Below, piece by piece: positions 63,082 to 64,000 of a DNA stretch of 64,000 nt. The stretch is from Desulfosporosinus sp. HMP52. GTDB taxonomy: Bacteria > Bacillota > Desulfitobacteriia > Desulfitobacteriales > Desulfitobacteriaceae. Numbering within the stretch: the stretch's first letter is position 1; each line of letters starts with the position of its first letter. Under the pieces are notes generated by a model. The model saw nothing but the letters and a program-made list of their open reading frames with translations, made no database searches and was not told the origin of the DNA. The DNA is taken from assembly GCF_000765145.1 (NCBI RefSeq), contig NZ_JMGA01000020.1:124001-188000 (forward strand), given 5' to 3'. Position numbers and translations under genes: made by a program.

Positions 63082-64000
63082 ATGTCTATGGAGGAAATTT
63101 ACGCAGACGCAATTAAGGATCCTAATAATCAGCCTAAGAAACTCTTACGCCGAGCCTACGATGGTACTACCATTGCGATGACCTATGCGGAAATCTTATT
63201 AAACCGGGCAATTAAAGATTATGGTACAGAGCAAGTAGTTGGTTATCCAGATACAGCATATCACCTTCCGGTTATCACCTGTCTTTCTGGAGAAAAGGTT
63301 ACCAAATTAGGTGAATTGGTTCCGATTCTAAACCGCATGCGCAGTCAAATTCGTACTGATTTAACGTTTGACAACGCTCGGCTATGGGGTGAGTCCGTTC
63401 TCTATGCTGCGGAAATAATTGAAACACTTAATTATTTGCGTGGGGAGCAACCAAAAGTTAAACCTTGGACAGGATTCCTTGGTGACCCGATAGTACGAAA
63501 ACATGGTATTAAGATGGTAGACTGGACAATTCCTGGTGTAGCGGTCATTTTAGGACGGGCAAAAGATTCTCAGGCCGCTAAGAAAATTGTCGATAACCTT
63601 ATGGGAAAAGGATTCATGATCTTTCTCTGCGACGAGATCATCGAGCAATTGCTTGAATTAAACGTAAAAATCGGAGAAGACTACATTGCTTTTCCTGTAG
63701 GAAACTTTACTCAGGTTATCCACGCTGTAAACTATGCCTTCCGTGCAGGTCTAGCATTCGGTGGGATTCCAGCGGGAGAACGAGAAAACCATCGTGATTA
63801 TCAACGTCGTAGAGTCCGGGCTTTCGTCCTCAATCTTGGCGAATTAGATGATGTCAAGATTGCCGCATCAATGGGTGCAATCTTTATGGGCTTCCCAGTT
63901 TTAACGGATCAAACCCTTGCTGAAGATATGCAAATACCAGACTGGTATATCTCTGAACCCGATTATGAGAAGATAGTCCCCTTGGCTATGGAAGTTCGTG
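63082..64000 (+). CDS. acsB: Acetyl-CoA synthase AcsB, 3' end outside window
   Basis: 306 residues visible; the frame stays open to the right edge. The N-terminal domain reads SMEEIYADAIKDPNNQPKKL, with VGYPDTAYHLPVITCLSGEK, WTGFLGDPIVRKHGIKMVDW and HAVNYAFRAGLAFGGIPAGE, which identify the CODH-binding N-terminal domain of ACS. The A-cluster cysteines are further downstream. It makes acetyl-CoA from CO, CoA and a methyl group donated by the corrinoid iron-sulfur protein. ATG 63082 is seven bases after AAAGGAGG; an ATG at 63076 is too close. Confidence 0.95.
   Translation, partial: MSMEEIYADAIKDPNNQPKKLLRRAYDGTTIAMTYAEILLNRAIKDYGTEQVVGYPDTAYHLPVITCLSGEKVTKLGELVPILNRMRSQIRTDLTFDNARLWGESVLYAAEIIETLNYLRGEQPKVKPWTGFLGDPIVRKHGIKMVDWTIPGVAVILGRAKDSQAAKKIVDNLMGKGFMIFLCDEIIEQLLELNVKIGEDYIAFPVGNFTQVIHAVNYAFRAGLAFGGIPAGERENHRDYQRRRVRAFVLNLGELDDVKIAASMGAIFMGFPVLTDQTLAEDMQIPDWYISEPDYEKIVPLAMEVR

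Overview
The window is a contiguous piece of a low-GC, spore-forming, sulfate-reducing Firmicute chromosome. The best fit is Desulfosporosinus or a close Peptococcaceae relative. The reasons are a dsrMK / dsrABD / cbiA-like (dsrN) sulfite-reduction cluster without dsrJOP, the start of a Wood-Ljungdahl cluster (cooC, cooS, acsB), AGGAGG-type ribosome sites, sporulation-type small proteins, a SigH-like sigma factor, CtsR-like heat-shock control and an FMN riboswitch. No insertion sequence, prophage, CRISPR array or rRNA was seen. There is one tRNA (Pro, CGG).

Layout. 1-6793: 3' part of a giant cyclic beta-glucan synthase-type protein. 6849-18191: a mixed region with a methyltransferase, a soluble zinc-binding chemoreceptor with a Cys tail, a one-chain AbrB/RelE-like protein, RNase HI, a DsrE-like protein beside a cysteine desulfurase, a convergent pair of 41-residue proteins, a hydrolase, a DUF2786 protein, an rRNA methyltransferase and two tiny YjcZ-like membrane peptides. 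18478-28331: the dsr locus (dsrM, dsrK, a gene remnant, ferredoxin, dsrA, dsrB, dsrD, dsrN-like cbiA, LysR regulator, nitrilase-family enzyme). 29605-37667: a complete one-pilin Tad pilus operon (pilin, prepilin peptidase, TadE, TadG-like, CpaB, CpaE, TadA, TadB, TadC, DUF192). 37690-44955: peptidase, acetyltransferase, flavoprotein, DegV, phosphoglucomutase and lipid kinase. 45182-49032: the dnaJ-like/clpB heat-shock operon behind a CtsR-like palindromic operator. 49366-51561: an LpdD-like/UbiD decarboxylase pair. 51656-57417: DivIVA-like protein, two small helical proteins, SigH-like factor and the riboflavin operon ribDE-ribBA-ribH behind an FMN riboswitch. 58471-59743: tRNA-Pro and DegV. 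60211-64000: cooC, cooS and the 5' part of acsB.

How it fits together. DsrAB with DsrD and the membrane electron module DsrMK reduce sulfite. The CbiA-like enzyme probably amidates the siroheme of DsrAB, and the ferredoxin may carry electrons. CODH/ACS would let the cell oxidise acetate or fix CO2. The two halves of this energy metabolism lie about 36 kb apart.

The points most worth a second look are these: the palindromic CtsR-like operator that contains the -35 box of the dnaJ/clpB promoter; a decayed CoA-disulfide-reductase/rhodanese gene inside the dsrK to dsrA interval; the AbrB-RelE single-chain protein; the Cys-tailed cytoplasmic CZB chemoreceptor; and several unlisted 33-41 residue genes with good ribosome sites and terminators. 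I saw no clearly new multi-gene defence or biosynthetic system.
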